A stretch of DNA of 64,000 nt from Flagellimonas maritima (GTDB lineage: Bacteria; Bacteroidota; Bacteroidia; Flavobacteriales; Flavobacteriaceae), in the NCBI RefSeq assembly GCF_003269425.1, contig NZ_CP030104.1, positions 2,723,501-2,787,500 on the forward strand. Reading direction: 5' to 3'. Numbering within the stretch: the first letter of the stretch is position 1; the number at the start of each line of letters is the position of its first letter. The notes beneath the pieces were generated by a model. It was not told the origin of the DNA. It searched no databases and saw only the letters and a list, made by a program, of their open reading frames with translations. Below, one piece after another: positions 1 to 9,480 of the stretch. Both the position numbers and the translations under genes were made by a program.

Positions 1-1421
1 TTTTGAAAACGAATTAAAATGTCCTCAGAAATATTATCCCTACTAAAAGGGACCACTTTAACATATTCCTGAAATTCGTTGGCATTTCTTCCATATTTAT
101 AATCGTAGGGGAAGCGGCCGTTTTCATCAATTATGTTTTTTGGATTATCTTTGTTCGGTACGCTGATATAAAATTCACTGTCCAAAATGTTACCTTCAGG
201 ATTGAACAAATCTTCTTTTTTCAAATATTCATGCAGTTCCTTTGCAGTACCTATGGCAGGGTCAACTAATTTAATGTCTTCTACCATAAAACTACGGTAT
301 AAAAATTTTCCATCCTTTCCTTTATAATTATAAAGTTCTTTTAAAACAGCAGCTATTTCATTTGTCATGTAAGGATAATGCGTACACCCTAGAATAATCG
401 ATTTTAGTTTATTTTTAGTTTCAGAAAGTCTTATTTTCTCCATAAGCGTCACCAGATGATAGCGTACATAATTCTCTGCATCATTGATTTGAAGCACTGA
501 ACAATCATCTGATTTTTCGGAATCGCATAGCATCTTGCTATCTGCAAAATCAAAATTGTATACATCAAACAATGTATGGTCTATTTTGGCATCACCTTCC
601 AAGCTTGGGCCTTTATAATTGCCACGTGGTTTTTTTAGGTTCTTATCAAAATATTCTGGATCATCATCAATGGCCTCCGCTATGCCCAGACCGCCTTGGG
701 AAAACACCTCAATGTCACCAGTATAATTTTGTTCTTCTTTTATTTTAAAAATAGTGTTGCGATACCCTTTGGAGGCAACTGTGCCCACAGTCGCCAAAAC
801 CCCTATTATAGCATCTTCGTTTTTCCCAATAGTTTCCAAAGCTCCACGTACCCCAGCATCTATGACACCTATAATTTTAATATTTAAATTGGCTTTTTTT
901 ACATATTCCTCAAGATATTCTTTACCATAAGCCGTGGCTGTATTGCAAGCTATGACCATTGCCTTAATAGGTCGTTTGTCCATTTTTGCGGAAGCATCGT
1001 TTCTGTCCAAATAATACTTCTTGTCCATCAAAAACAGTGCATCTTTAATAATGTGTTCCTTTAAAAGATTGGTTTTCCCTTCCTTAGCATAATTACCGTA
1101 CGGCATGTTTGCTTGATCGGCCAAATAGATAAAAGATTCTTTTTCAAAATCCAGTTTTCCATCACCGCCTTGTTTTAGAGTCATATTATTATTGCCATCA
1201 TGTGCTACAATAGCCTTAAGTACGGTGAGTCCACCCGTACCGGAATCAAATACCCCTATGGGCAATGAATTGTCCGACAAGGGATAATTCTCAAAATCGA
1301 TATCATAAAAATTCTCTTTTTTTGATACAACTTCAACATCAGTTTTGCTTTTGGAGGTATTTTCTTTGCACGATACAATAAACAACACCATGGATGCTGT
1401 AAGCAGATTAATGAATTTCAT
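1..1421 (-). CDS. Glutamate/aspartate racemase-like lipoprotein (3' end outside window)
   Basis: This gene is open to the left edge, so its C-terminus is missing; about 473 residues are visible and no stop interrupts the frame. The start ATG (1419-1421) gives a short lipoprotein signal with lipobox IVSC, Cys18. After a linker the sequence matches the MurI/Asp-Glu racemase family: PIGVFDSGTGGLTVLKA (Asp59/Ser60), VIACNTATA (Cys159) and LGCTHYP (Cys346, Thr347, His348), so both catalytic cysteines of a cofactor-independent racemase are kept. MurI is usually about 265 residues and cytoplasmic; this one is far longer, with an extra stretch at about residues 240-335 and an extended C-terminus. It begins 38 bp after the D-aminoacylase gene and is probably the last visible gene of that operon. 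Inferred role: interconverting D- and L-glutamate or aspartate in the periplasm. Export, substrate and activity are unproven; a non-racemase binding role is possible. Confidence 0.85.
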   Translation of the reverse strand, partial: MKFINLLTASMVLFIVSCKENTSKSKTDVEVVSKKENFYDIDFENYPLSDNSLPIGVFDSGTGGLTVLKAIVAHDGNNNMTLKQGGDGKLDFEKESFIYLADQANMPYGNYAKEGKTNLLKEHIIKDALFLMDKKYYLDRNDASAKMDKRPIKAMVIACNTATAYGKEYLEEYVKKANLNIKIIGVIDAGVRGALETIGKNEDAIIGVLATVGTVASKGYRNTIFKIKEEQNYTGDIEVFSQGGLGIAEAIDDDPEYFDKNLKKPRGNYKGPSLEGDAKIDHTLFDVYNFDFADSKMLCDSEKSDDCSVLQINDAENYVRYHLVTLMEKIRLSETKNKLKSIILGCTHYPYMTNEIAAVLKELYNYKGKDGKFLYRSFMVEDIKLVDPAIGTAKELHEYLKKEDLFNPEGNILDSEFYISVPNKDNPKNIIDENGRFPYDYKYGRNANEFQEYVKVVPFSRDNISEDILIRFQ

Positions 1422-1459
1422 AAGTGGTAGTTTGGTTATCAACGGAATGTAAAGAGTTA

Positions 1460-3052
1460 TTATTCGTTTTTGGGAAGCTGTTTTTCCAATACTTTTCCAT
1501 TCAATGAATTATTGTAAGCTCCATCTTTAATTGTGGTTTTTCCATTTATAAAACTATGGATTAATCCTTCGGATAGTTGAAATGCATCAGTGTAGTCCGC
1601 TTTGTCCCTAAAACTATTAGGGTCAAATATAATGATGTCAGCATAATAGCCCACTTTTAATCTGCCCCTTTTTTCTATTTTGAAAATCTCAGCAGTTTTA
1701 GAAGTGCTCCTATTGATAAATTCTGCAGTGTCAATTATTTTTTCTTTAGTGACATATGTATGGAATTTTCTAGGGAAAGAACCATATTTTCTTGGATGCC
1801 CCGTGTTGCCATCTGATCCGGTAACTACCCAATCCTGCTTCATGAACGTAAAGATATCCTCATCGGTCATATTGAATGATGCTATCCGAACATAACCCGT
1901 TTTCAAGATATTGATTACCGCTACGTGAGGTTCCATATTTAGCATTTGGGATATTTCCAATAAATTTTTTCCTATGAACTCCTCATTGTTGGACTTTACG
2001 ATCAATAGCTTTTCGGCACCGCCCCTTCGAGCTATATTATTTTTAATTTCTGTTAAAATTTTACTTTTTGTTTGCGGGTCTTCGTAACGGATAAACAATG
2101 AATCTTTTCCACCGCTTTCTGCCCAACGCGGCACAACGGCAGCTTTAAGGCCAGTAGCGGATGCATCATACGGATATTGGTTTGCCGTAATTTCCAGACC
2201 TTCTTTTTGTGCATTTTCGATCATTTTGACAATTGCATTGCTTTTGTTCCAAACATCTACTCCCAAACATTTAATATGCGAGATATGTACGGGGATTTTT
2301 GCCTCTCTCCCAATTTGTATTGTTTCTTCTATGGAAGCCAGAAGGCCGACGGTATACGAACTCTCATCTCGTAAATGCGTATCATAAATCCCGCCATTTT
2401 GTGCAGCTGTTTTTGCTAAAGCTATAACTTCATCCGTATTGGAATAACTTCCAGGGGCATAGAATAGACCTGTAGAAATTCCAAAAGCACCTGAATCCAT
2501 TTCTTGTTGAACCAAGTGTTGCATTTTCAATAGCTCTTCAGGAGATGCCAGTTTATCACTTCTTCCCATGACCTCTTCCCTTACCGTTCCATGTCCGACC
2601 AATGGAACCACATTGGTGCCAATTCCTTGGGAAGTGTAAAGTGACTTAAATTTGCTAAGAGGATAAAAACTGTTCCCATCATTACCTACCACAACGGTAG
2701 TAATTCCTTGATATAGAAAAGGTTTATTGTGGGAGGTTTTGGCTACGTTCAAATCTCTGTCGGCATGGGTATGCGGGTCAATAAAGCCAGGAGAAACAAT
2801 GAGCCCTGTGGCATCTATAATTTCTGAAGCTACGATTTCAACTTTCTCGGAATCACCAATGTAAACGATTTTATCGTCTTTTATGGCAATTGTACTCTTT
2901 AGAGATTCAAGTGATACTCCATCATAAACTATCCCATTTTTTATTAGGACGTCAGCTTCTATAATTTTTTGTTCAGCACACGACTGCATAAAAAAAGACA
3001 CGGAAAAAATTACTGTGCCAAACTTTGAGAAAATCTTTAATTGATTTTTCAT
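1460..3052 (-). CDS. D-aminoacylase family lipoprotein (N-acyl-D-amino-acid deacylase)
   Basis: The 530-residue product belongs to the D-aminoacylase branch of the amidohydrolases, which hydrolyse N-acyl-D-amino acids to D-amino acid and carboxylate. The signal peptide ends in lipobox MQSC (Cys25), so it is probably a lipoprotein. Metal-site motifs are visible: PGFIDPHTHAD (His94, His96), DTHLRDE (His226), HISHIK (His256/His259) and TGSDG (Asp414). At the place where characterised D-aminoacylases have a metal-ligand cysteine in GNCG, this protein has GNDG (Asp125). It lies 56 bp after susD and 38 bp before the racemase-like gene on the same strand, which ties it to import of a D-amino-acid-containing substrate. 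The family also includes N-acyl-D-glutamate and N-acyl-D-aspartate deacylases, and specificity cannot be read from the sequence. Confidence 0.9.
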   Translation of the reverse strand: MKNQLKIFSKFGTVIFSVSFFMQSCAEQKIIEADVLIKNGIVYDGVSLESLKSTIAIKDDKIVYIGDSEKVEIVASEIIDATGLIVSPGFIDPHTHADRDLNVAKTSHNKPFLYQGITTVVVGNDGNSFYPLSKFKSLYTSQGIGTNVVPLVGHGTVREEVMGRSDKLASPEELLKMQHLVQQEMDSGAFGISTGLFYAPGSYSNTDEVIALAKTAAQNGGIYDTHLRDESSYTVGLLASIEETIQIGREAKIPVHISHIKCLGVDVWNKSNAIVKMIENAQKEGLEITANQYPYDASATGLKAAVVPRWAESGGKDSLFIRYEDPQTKSKILTEIKNNIARRGGAEKLLIVKSNNEEFIGKNLLEISQMLNMEPHVAVINILKTGYVRIASFNMTDEDIFTFMKQDWVVTGSDGNTGHPRKYGSFPRKFHTYVTKEKIIDTAEFINRSTSKTAEIFKIEKRGRLKVGYYADIIIFDPNSFRDKADYTDAFQLSEGLIHSFINGKTTIKDGAYNNSLNGKVLEKQLPKNE

Positions 3053-3108
3053 GGTTTACATATTCAAAACGAGCTCAATGTATTCTTTTTTCTTGAATTG
3101 GTTTGCCA

Positions 3109-4542
3109 TTATTTAAAAATGGGGATGGGATCAAAGATAGATATTCCGGTTGGTGCGTTGGGATTTGAGTTCAACTCGTTTTGCGATATGATAAAACGTT
3201 GCGGATGTATCGAAATATCTGAACGGTTGAAAGGTACGGGAACTACGATATCCGTTTCGCTCCGCAAACGCCTTAAATCGTTCCAGGGAATGAATGTTCC
3301 AAACCCCGTCACATAACGTTCTTCAATAATTTCTCGGAGTAATGCCCTGGTTTTATCTATTCCGTCCTCGTTTTCCATTCCACCAATTTCAAAATCCTCT
3401 TCTGTATAGGGTTCGTAGGTTTTATCATCATCGTCCGAAGAAAAACGTAGCTCAAATGAATCTTCGGATTGTAAAAATTCCCTGACCAGGTTTAATTGAT
3501 TGAGGCCTTGGTTGAAAGATAACGTTCTGGTGGCGCTTTCTGCTAAAATCAATAAGTTTTCTTGGTAGCTCACTAAATACATTGGGGTAAGTTCTCCATT
3601 GATGATGTTTGCCCTGCCCGTTCCTGTGGAGCCTCCTGCATTTAAATGGTTTCTTCTTGCTTTCTCGTCGGTTTTGGCATTGTTTCTATTTCCTTCATTG
3701 GTACTCAACAAATCTCTGCAAAAAGTATCATTTGCACTCATATAGCCTCTTCTGCTACCCACCATAAATCGGTAAAGCAAGTTTTCGGTACCTAATATCT
3801 GCGTTTCCAAAGGTGTGAACCGCATGCTACCTTCATGTTCGACAATACCTTTCGTGGCAGCTTCATAAGCTTCTCCATATTGCTTGGTCTGTAAATAATA
3901 TCTGGCCTTTAGTGTATATGCGGTACGTAACCATCTTTCTTTATCTCCTTCAAAGAAAATATCCTCGTCCAGTCCGCTATCGGTATCTGGACTTTCCAGT
4001 AAGATTATGGCTTCGTCCAAAATAGTTTGAAGTGCTTTGTAGATTTCTATTTGCGAATCAAACTTTGGGTCTTCGACATCGGCAATATCAATTTCTGAAT
4101 ATGGAATATCTCCCCAGATAACAGTGGCCGTTCCCAGCGCATGTGCGTCAATTATTCTGGTAATGGCCGTTATTAAAAATCCTTCGCTGTCTATACCGTT
4201 GAGGTCGTAATATTTGGCTATTTCCCTATTTTGTTTCAGTATCCCATTGTACAAATAACCCCAAGCACTATTGGATTCCTCAGACGAGATATCATAATTA
4301 AAAAGTCCTAGGTATAGTGCGATTTCACCTCTATACTGTCCCGACCACATTCCCGATATACGTTGTAAATGGCTCATATTTAATGATATGTCAGCCAACA
4401 TTGTTCCTTTAATTAACAAATTTGGTGGCAGTACCTCATCCGTAGTTATGGCGTTGGGGTTTTGATTCAGTTCTTCAAAAGATTCGCTACAAGATATAAT
4501 GAAAGAAAAACAGCATATTGCTATATAGATTTGTGCCTTCAT
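3109..4542 (-). CDS. SusD/RagB-family outer-membrane nutrient-binding lipoprotein
   Basis: SusD-like proteins sit as lids on SusC TonB-dependent transporters and bind nutrient at the cell surface. This 477-residue protein has a lipoprotein signal with lipobox IISC (Cys18). It then reads SESFEELNQNPNAIT, typical of the start of the SusD-like family, whose members carry a helical TPR-like fold. The acidic residues just after the lipidated cysteine (SESFEE) resemble the surface-export signal of flavobacterial lipoproteins, so surface exposure is likely (inference). The start is 4 bp after the susC stop, the usual SusC-SusD spacing. Near the C-terminus it has WNDLRRLRSETD and the closing P(N)APTGISIFDP region seen in many SusD proteins. 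Its substrate is not evident; the neighbours suggest peptides rather than glycans. Confidence 0.93.
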   Translation of the reverse strand: MKAQIYIAICCFSFIISCSESFEELNQNPNAITTDEVLPPNLLIKGTMLADISLNMSHLQRISGMWSGQYRGEIALYLGLFNYDISSEESNSAWGYLYNGILKQNREIAKYYDLNGIDSEGFLITAITRIIDAHALGTATVIWGDIPYSEIDIADVEDPKFDSQIEIYKALQTILDEAIILLESPDTDSGLDEDIFFEGDKERWLRTAYTLKARYYLQTKQYGEAYEAATKGIVEHEGSMRFTPLETQILGTENLLYRFMVGSRRGYMSANDTFCRDLLSTNEGNRNNAKTDEKARRNHLNAGGSTGTGRANIINGELTPMYLVSYQENLLILAESATRTLSFNQGLNQLNLVREFLQSEDSFELRFSSDDDDKTYEPYTEEDFEIGGMENEDGIDKTRALLREIIEERYVTGFGTFIPWNDLRRLRSETDIVVPVPFNRSDISIHPQRFIISQNELNSNPNAPTGISIFDPIPIFK

Positions 4543-4546
4543 GTCG

Positions 4547-7500
4547 TTAATATTTGATTTCCAAAGTGAGAGAATAAGTTTTTGATGCAGGGTTGGTAAA
4601 ATAATCTACTCCAAACCCATTGTCCACGCCTGTTTGGTTGGTTTGGGGATCTACCCCCAAAATATCTGTCCAAAGTGCCAAATTTCTTCCAGTAAGCGTA
4701 AATGCAATAGAGGATAATTTTGTTTTTTCCCTAAATCTTTCTGAATTCAATGTGTAACCAAGGGTAACTTCGCTCAGTCGTGTCCAAGAAGCATCTGGGT
4801 TTATAGCAAATTCGTTTATTACGGAAGAACCAAAACCTCCACCCACTGTGGTATAGTAAGATTCATTCAATAGTACAGGACCAGCACCAAAATCCTGTAT
4901 GTTTCCTCTAACGGGAATCCCTACGGGATAAACATCTCCTGCACGATCTACAAGTTCTTGCGTTGGAACAACGGTGTTTCCCACATCTCTGTGGGTTCCA
5001 AAATTTCTCATGATGAAACGGGTTCGCTCTGCAAATACTCCACCTTCTGAATGCTCCACTAGTGTATTGAAAAAGAAGCTTCTGTATTTAACACGCAGAC
5101 CTAGACCACCTCTCCATTCAGGATTTGGGTCTCCGAGTACGCCTTGCTCTGGGTCTAGCTGTGGGAATCCGTTTTCATCCAAGTCAAATGACCCATCGGC
5201 ATTGCGCAATGCTTTTGATCCCCATAGGGTTCCCATAGGATAACCCACAACAGCTCTTGAACTAATTGAGTTGTTGGTGAGGGGTATGGTATTAGTTCCC
5301 AAAATAGAAAGAACCTCATTTCTATTGTTGTTGAAGTTACCGTATATAGAAGCTTTAAGGCCTTTATTGTTCTTTAAAAAATCATATTCCACATCGAGTT
5401 CCAAACCTTTGTTTTCCAAACTGGCCCCATTTGCATAAATATTGTCCGAACCTATACTTGGTGAGGTTGGTAGGGAAATCAAAATGTCCTTTACCTGATT
5501 GTAATAATAAGTCCCGCTCAATGATATTCTGTTATCAAAAAATTTAAGGTCCAAACCAACTTCATATTCTGTTTTTATCTCTGGTCTAAGGTTTGGATTG
5601 CCAAGATTGTTGTTAAAACGGAAACCACCTCCAAAGTTTTCCAGTTGCAACGGATCGGAATAATCCGAATATGTTGGGGTTTCATAAGTAGTCTGTGCTC
5701 TATGCGCTCTGGGTTCAACACCAACCTGACCTACGCCCATTCGTAATTTCCCACTGCTGAGAATCAAATTGTCCTTTAAAAAATCCAACTCTGTAAATAA
5801 CCAGGACATGTCTACGGAAGGGTAAAAAAATGCTCCATTGATGGTTGAAGCTTGCTCCATGGCGCCGGCTGTGTTCAAGAAAAGTTGTTTTCTAAAGTTG
5901 ATACTTGCGGTGTAGTACAATCTGTACTTACGTCTTTGTGTTATAAAATGTCTTGTGGTTTCAATCTCCGTGGAATTTGAGAACACCTGTGTGTCCGTGT
6001 CCGCTAGAAAATTGGCACCTTCATTATAAACTGATTTCCTAAGCCTATCGTTAAAATTATAGCCCAAAAGAAGGTTTCCATTAAAACTTTTATTGATTTT
6101 AAGGGTTTTGGTTCTGGCAATAAAATCAAGATTGGCTATTTTATTATTGATGTTGTCCAGATTGAACCTACCAGTTCCCCTCCCTGCCGTATGCACAGGA
6201 AAGAAATACCTGCGCTCATCAAAATAGGTGTCATAGCTACCCCTGATTTTGAACCGTAGCCAAGAATTGTATCTGTAGTCGAAATCTGCAGAGGCAATTA
6301 TCCTATCCACTTGGTTGGGACTCTTTTGTCTATATAAGGTCCACAAAGGATTGTTGTACCCAGGATTTGTCAAAGCTCCTATCGGATTTCTATAGGAACG
6401 ATGTCTATTCACCCTCAAATCTCCATCAGGAGTTGTATACGTTCCTGTATAGCCTGATATATCAAAATCAGGAGCACCTCTCAGTAACCCAAGCAATAGT
6501 CCGGCAGAGTTTGAATTTTGTTGAATTCTTAGCGATTTTGTATTGGTATACCTGAATCGAGAACGTACGCTAAGTTTATCGTTAAAATCGTATTTACCAC
6601 TGAAGCCTACATTTATTCTACGGTAATTACTTTCTCTAATAACACCTTCTTGGTTTAAAGCCCCTACACTGAAACGATATCTCCCGCTTTCGTTGGCATT
6701 GTTTATGCTCAGATAGTGTTTTTGGGAAAAAGCTTCTTGAAAAACCTCATCAAGGTTGCTATCTACAAAGGTTTCCCTAGAGTTTTTGGTTTGAATTAAA
6801 AGCCATTCCTTGCCGTTCTGATCTGTAAAAAAACCTTCTTCGTTTTTTGGAAAAAATATATCTGTCGTTCCTGAGCGTGAAGATATTCTATCCCCCCAAG
6901 CTTGGCTGTTTTCAAAACTATTGCCATAGACTCCATTATTACCCTGCCCATATCTGGTCTGTACGGGGTGAAAATTATTTATTTTATCTACATAAATCGT
7001 TGTTTCGTATTCTACATTTAATTTACCAGTGTCCCTACCTCTTTTGGTAGTGATTACAATTACCCCATTAGCGGCCTCTGAGCCCCATATTGCAGCGGCA
7101 GATGCACCTTTTAAAATATCGATCGACTCTACATCATCTTCGTTGATGTCATTTAATCTTGATTGTTGTGATGTTCCACCGTCTGTATCACTGTTCCCAG
7201 CGAGGTTATCATTGCTTATTGGTACTCCGTCCAATATAATTAATGGTTGTGTGCTACCGGAGATGGTATTTGCACCACGAATTTGGATAATTGCTCCGGC
7301 CCCTGGGTCTCCGTTGGAGCGTGCAATTCTAACACCGGATGCTTTTGCTTGCAGTGCATTTATGATATTCACTTCTCCAGAGGTTGCCAGTTCATCTGCT
7401 TTTACTCTGGAAACCGTTGCCCCGAGTGTTTTTTTGTCGACTTCGATTCCTAGGGCATTAACAACAACTTCATCAAGTGCTTCAGCATCTTCTTCCAAGG

Positions 7501-7777
7501 TCACATTTAATAAAACCTTGTCACCTATTATCAACTCTTTATCTTTGTATCCCAGATAACTGAACACCAGTACAGCATCATTATTTGGAACTTCAATGCT
7601 GTATTTTCCATCAAAATCGGTTACGGTCCCCTGTGTGGTTCCTTTAACGAGTACTGTTGCTCCTGGTAGCGTGTCAAAATCATCGCTTACAGTACCAGAA
7701 ACTGTTTTTTGCGCATAGATGCCGATTGATAGTGGCATTAGTGCCAACAGAAAAACTTTTCTTATTATCATATTCAT
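4547..7777 (-). CDS. SusC/RagA-family TonB-linked outer-membrane transporter
   Basis: The 1076-residue product has the full SusC layout: a signal peptide (residues 1-22), a carboxypeptidase-regulatory-like beta domain (about 24-98), the TonB-box-like segment LDEVVV, a plug domain with the usual GANTISGSTQPLIILDGVPI and GVIVITTKRG motifs (about 100-250), and a long beta-barrel ending in an aromatic residue (LTLEIKY). Such proteins import oligomers too large for porins, using energy from TonB-ExbBD. The gene sits between the M14 peptidase (61 bp upstream) and susD (4 bp downstream) on one strand. No glycoside hydrolase or polysaccharide lyase is visible nearby; the partner enzymes act on peptides and D-amino acids, so peptide import is inferred. 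Confidence 0.95.
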   Translation of the reverse strand: MNMIIRKVFLLALMPLSIGIYAQKTVSGTVSDDFDTLPGATVLVKGTTQGTVTDFDGKYSIEVPNNDAVLVFSYLGYKDKELIIGDKVLLNVTLEEDAEALDEVVVNALGIEVDKKTLGATVSRVKADELATSGEVNIINALQAKASGVRIARSNGDPGAGAIIQIRGANTISGSTQPLIILDGVPISNDNLAGNSDTDGGTSQQSRLNDINEDDVESIDILKGASAAAIWGSEAANGVIVITTKRGRDTGKLNVEYETTIYVDKINNFHPVQTRYGQGNNGVYGNSFENSQAWGDRISSRSGTTDIFFPKNEEGFFTDQNGKEWLLIQTKNSRETFVDSNLDEVFQEAFSQKHYLSINNANESGRYRFSVGALNQEGVIRESNYRRINVGFSGKYDFNDKLSVRSRFRYTNTKSLRIQQNSNSAGLLLGLLRGAPDFDISGYTGTYTTPDGDLRVNRHRSYRNPIGALTNPGYNNPLWTLYRQKSPNQVDRIIASADFDYRYNSWLRFKIRGSYDTYFDERRYFFPVHTAGRGTGRFNLDNINNKIANLDFIARTKTLKINKSFNGNLLLGYNFNDRLRKSVYNEGANFLADTDTQVFSNSTEIETTRHFITQRRKYRLYYTASINFRKQLFLNTAGAMEQASTINGAFFYPSVDMSWLFTELDFLKDNLILSSGKLRMGVGQVGVEPRAHRAQTTYETPTYSDYSDPLQLENFGGGFRFNNNLGNPNLRPEIKTEYEVGLDLKFFDNRISLSGTYYYNQVKDILISLPTSPSIGSDNIYANGASLENKGLELDVEYDFLKNNKGLKASIYGNFNNNRNEVLSILGTNTIPLTNNSISSRAVVGYPMGTLWGSKALRNADGSFDLDENGFPQLDPEQGVLGDPNPEWRGGLGLRVKYRSFFFNTLVEHSEGGVFAERTRFIMRNFGTHRDVGNTVVPTQELVDRAGDVYPVGIPVRGNIQDFGAGPVLLNESYYTTVGGGFGSSVINEFAINPDASWTRLSEVTLGYTLNSERFREKTKLSSIAFTLTGRNLALWTDILGVDPQTNQTGVDNGFGVDYFTNPASKTYSLTLEIKY

Positions 7778-7838
7778 AGTGTAGGTTATGGTTGGATTTT
7801 GGGGTCATGACTAGGGATGTTTAAATTATTCTTGGTTT

Positions 7839-9113
7839 TTATTTTATATATTCTGTTAGTATTCGCATCATTTCATTGGCAGAGACTGTTCCAACGAGCT
7901 CTATTTTATCTTTTGGGGTAGAATCACCGATTTCATAAGTTATACCCACTGCATCATGGCCATACAAGAACCAACCTTTTGTGTTCGGTGTCCTGCTATC
8001 GCTGCTTTTTTCATTTACGATGTAGTTGGGAATATTTTGTTCCAAAGCGCTGAACCAATCCCCAACAAAATTTGGCATTGTGGTTTTTGACCTTGTTTTG
8101 TTGGTATAGAAAACATCTTTATAGGTAGAGTGAAAATCCAGCCCCAGCATAATTTCACCATCACTTTTATTTTTGGAATTGGTTATAAAGGTTGCCACGT
8201 TCCTGGTTTCGGGCTGGTTGTAAATGGACCAGTCCCTGTTCAAATCGATACCACCACCATTATGTCTCCAATTCCCCAAGTCCACTCCGTCCGGATTTAT
8301 TATCGGAAATGCCAAAACCCTGTAATTTTCCAAAAAAGTATTGGAAAGTTCTGATTCGCTCAATATGGTTTCCAAAAAATATTGATACGCAAAAAAGCCT
8401 GTTACTTCCGGCGGATGCTGTCTGGTCATTAAAACCACTATGGGTTTTTTCTCCTTTGAGCCTTTATAGATATCCAATACTGGAATATTTCTGTTGAATT
8501 TTGATTTTCCTGCTGATAATATTCTTGCGTAATCTTCTTTTCCTGCTATTAGGCCATTTATCCATTTTTCCGTATCCTTTGATGTTGCCAATTCTTGAGC
8601 GGATATCAAAATAGGAGTTCTGTCGATATTCAGCTTTACAATGGCTCCATTGCCATTTTTTACTATATTTTTTTTATTTAACTGCTGCCAACCTCCATCT
8701 ACAGTTTTAATTTTTGGAATGTATCGATGCTTGTACTCTGAGGGATATTCAAATTTTAGGTAAATGTCCTTTTTTTCTTTGGCCCATATTAAAAAGGAAT
8801 AGTATGCACTATTATTAATAGGAACATTTTCAGGTTCTATGGAAACTGTGATGGTACTATCGTTGAGTTTTTCAAATGCATTTAAACGAGCTCCTTGAAA
8901 TTCATTACTGGCATATACGCCAATATCACTCAGTTTGAACATCTGTTTGTTCTGAAAATTTATGGTTCTGGAAGTTGTGCTTACATTTTTAGGAAAATAA
9001 ACTTCTTTTAGTGCTGACTGAGCAACTATCTCTGAAGGGGAGCAGGAAAGAAGAAAAAGTAAACCAAATAAAAAATAAATCTTTTTTAAAAAATAGATGA
9101 ATGAAAAATACAT
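7839..9113 (-). CDS. M14-family zinc carboxypeptidase lipoprotein
   Basis: This 424-residue protein carries an N-terminal lipoprotein signal (lipobox LLSC, Cys24), a beta-rich region (about 35-170) and an M14 zinc-peptidase domain. Zinc ligands are seen in RQHPPE (His233, Glu236) and LDFHST (His328). Asn292-Arg293 in IDLNRDW match the substrate carboxylate-binding pair, and Glu394 in TYEIGD fits the catalytic general base. M14 enzymes cut C-terminal amino acids from peptides; several bacterial members act on gamma-D-glutamyl bonds of peptidoglycan stem peptides, which would suit the D-aminoacylase and racemase downstream. It is the first gene of the operon, upstream of susC. No TAnnTTTG element was found on the minus strand just upstream, so its promoter is not identified. 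Confidence 0.9.
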   Translation of the reverse strand: MYFSFIYFLKKIYFLFGLLFLLSCSPSEIVAQSALKEVYFPKNVSTTSRTINFQNKQMFKLSDIGVYASNEFQGARLNAFEKLNDSTITVSIEPENVPINNSAYYSFLIWAKEKKDIYLKFEYPSEYKHRYIPKIKTVDGGWQQLNKKNIVKNGNGAIVKLNIDRTPILISAQELATSKDTEKWINGLIAGKEDYARILSAGKSKFNRNIPVLDIYKGSKEKKPIVVLMTRQHPPEVTGFFAYQYFLETILSESELSNTFLENYRVLAFPIINPDGVDLGNWRHNGGGIDLNRDWSIYNQPETRNVATFITNSKNKSDGEIMLGLDFHSTYKDVFYTNKTRSKTTMPNFVGDWFSALEQNIPNYIVNEKSSDSRTPNTKGWFLYGHDAVGITYEIGDSTPKDKIELVGTVSANEMMRILTEYIK

Positions 9114-9480
9114 TGTTCCGCTTTAATAACAGTTTGAAACTAAACTGAAACTACTTTTTGCTCGAAGTAGTATCATCTTTTAAAGCTGAACATTAATAGC
9201 ATTTCAAAGCGAGGAGATTGAAATTGGAAATGCTTTAATATTTGTATGGGAGCGACTAAACTACAAAAAAATTACTTTCTCCTTAATATTTAATCGATAA
9301 CAGGTATTGCTGTATATATGAATAGGGATGTCTATTAATATTTAAGTCAGTAATAATTGTAAAATAACTCCGTTGATTTTGTTTTTTTGTAATATTCTAA
9401 AGTCAAGTCTACTTTTGCAAATAGAAGACCCCATCCCTTTGTGAATTCTTGATTAAATCCAATAGACACTGTCCAAATCA
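9114..9480. other. Divergent intergenic region
   Basis: The 367 bp separate the leftward peptide-utilisation operon from the rightward DUF2851 gene. A good plus-strand promoter lies near the right side (9387-9417). No minus-strand promoter, regulator site, small ORF or RNA gene could be supported by eye. Confidence 0.6.
9387..9417 (+). promoter_or_regulatory. Bacteroidota-type promoter for the DUF2851 gene
   Basis: A -7 element TACTTTTG (9410-9417) matches TAnnTTTG. A TTG (9387-9389) lies 20 bp upstream, as expected for the -33 element. The DUF2851 start codon follows 63 bp later. Confidence 0.6.
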
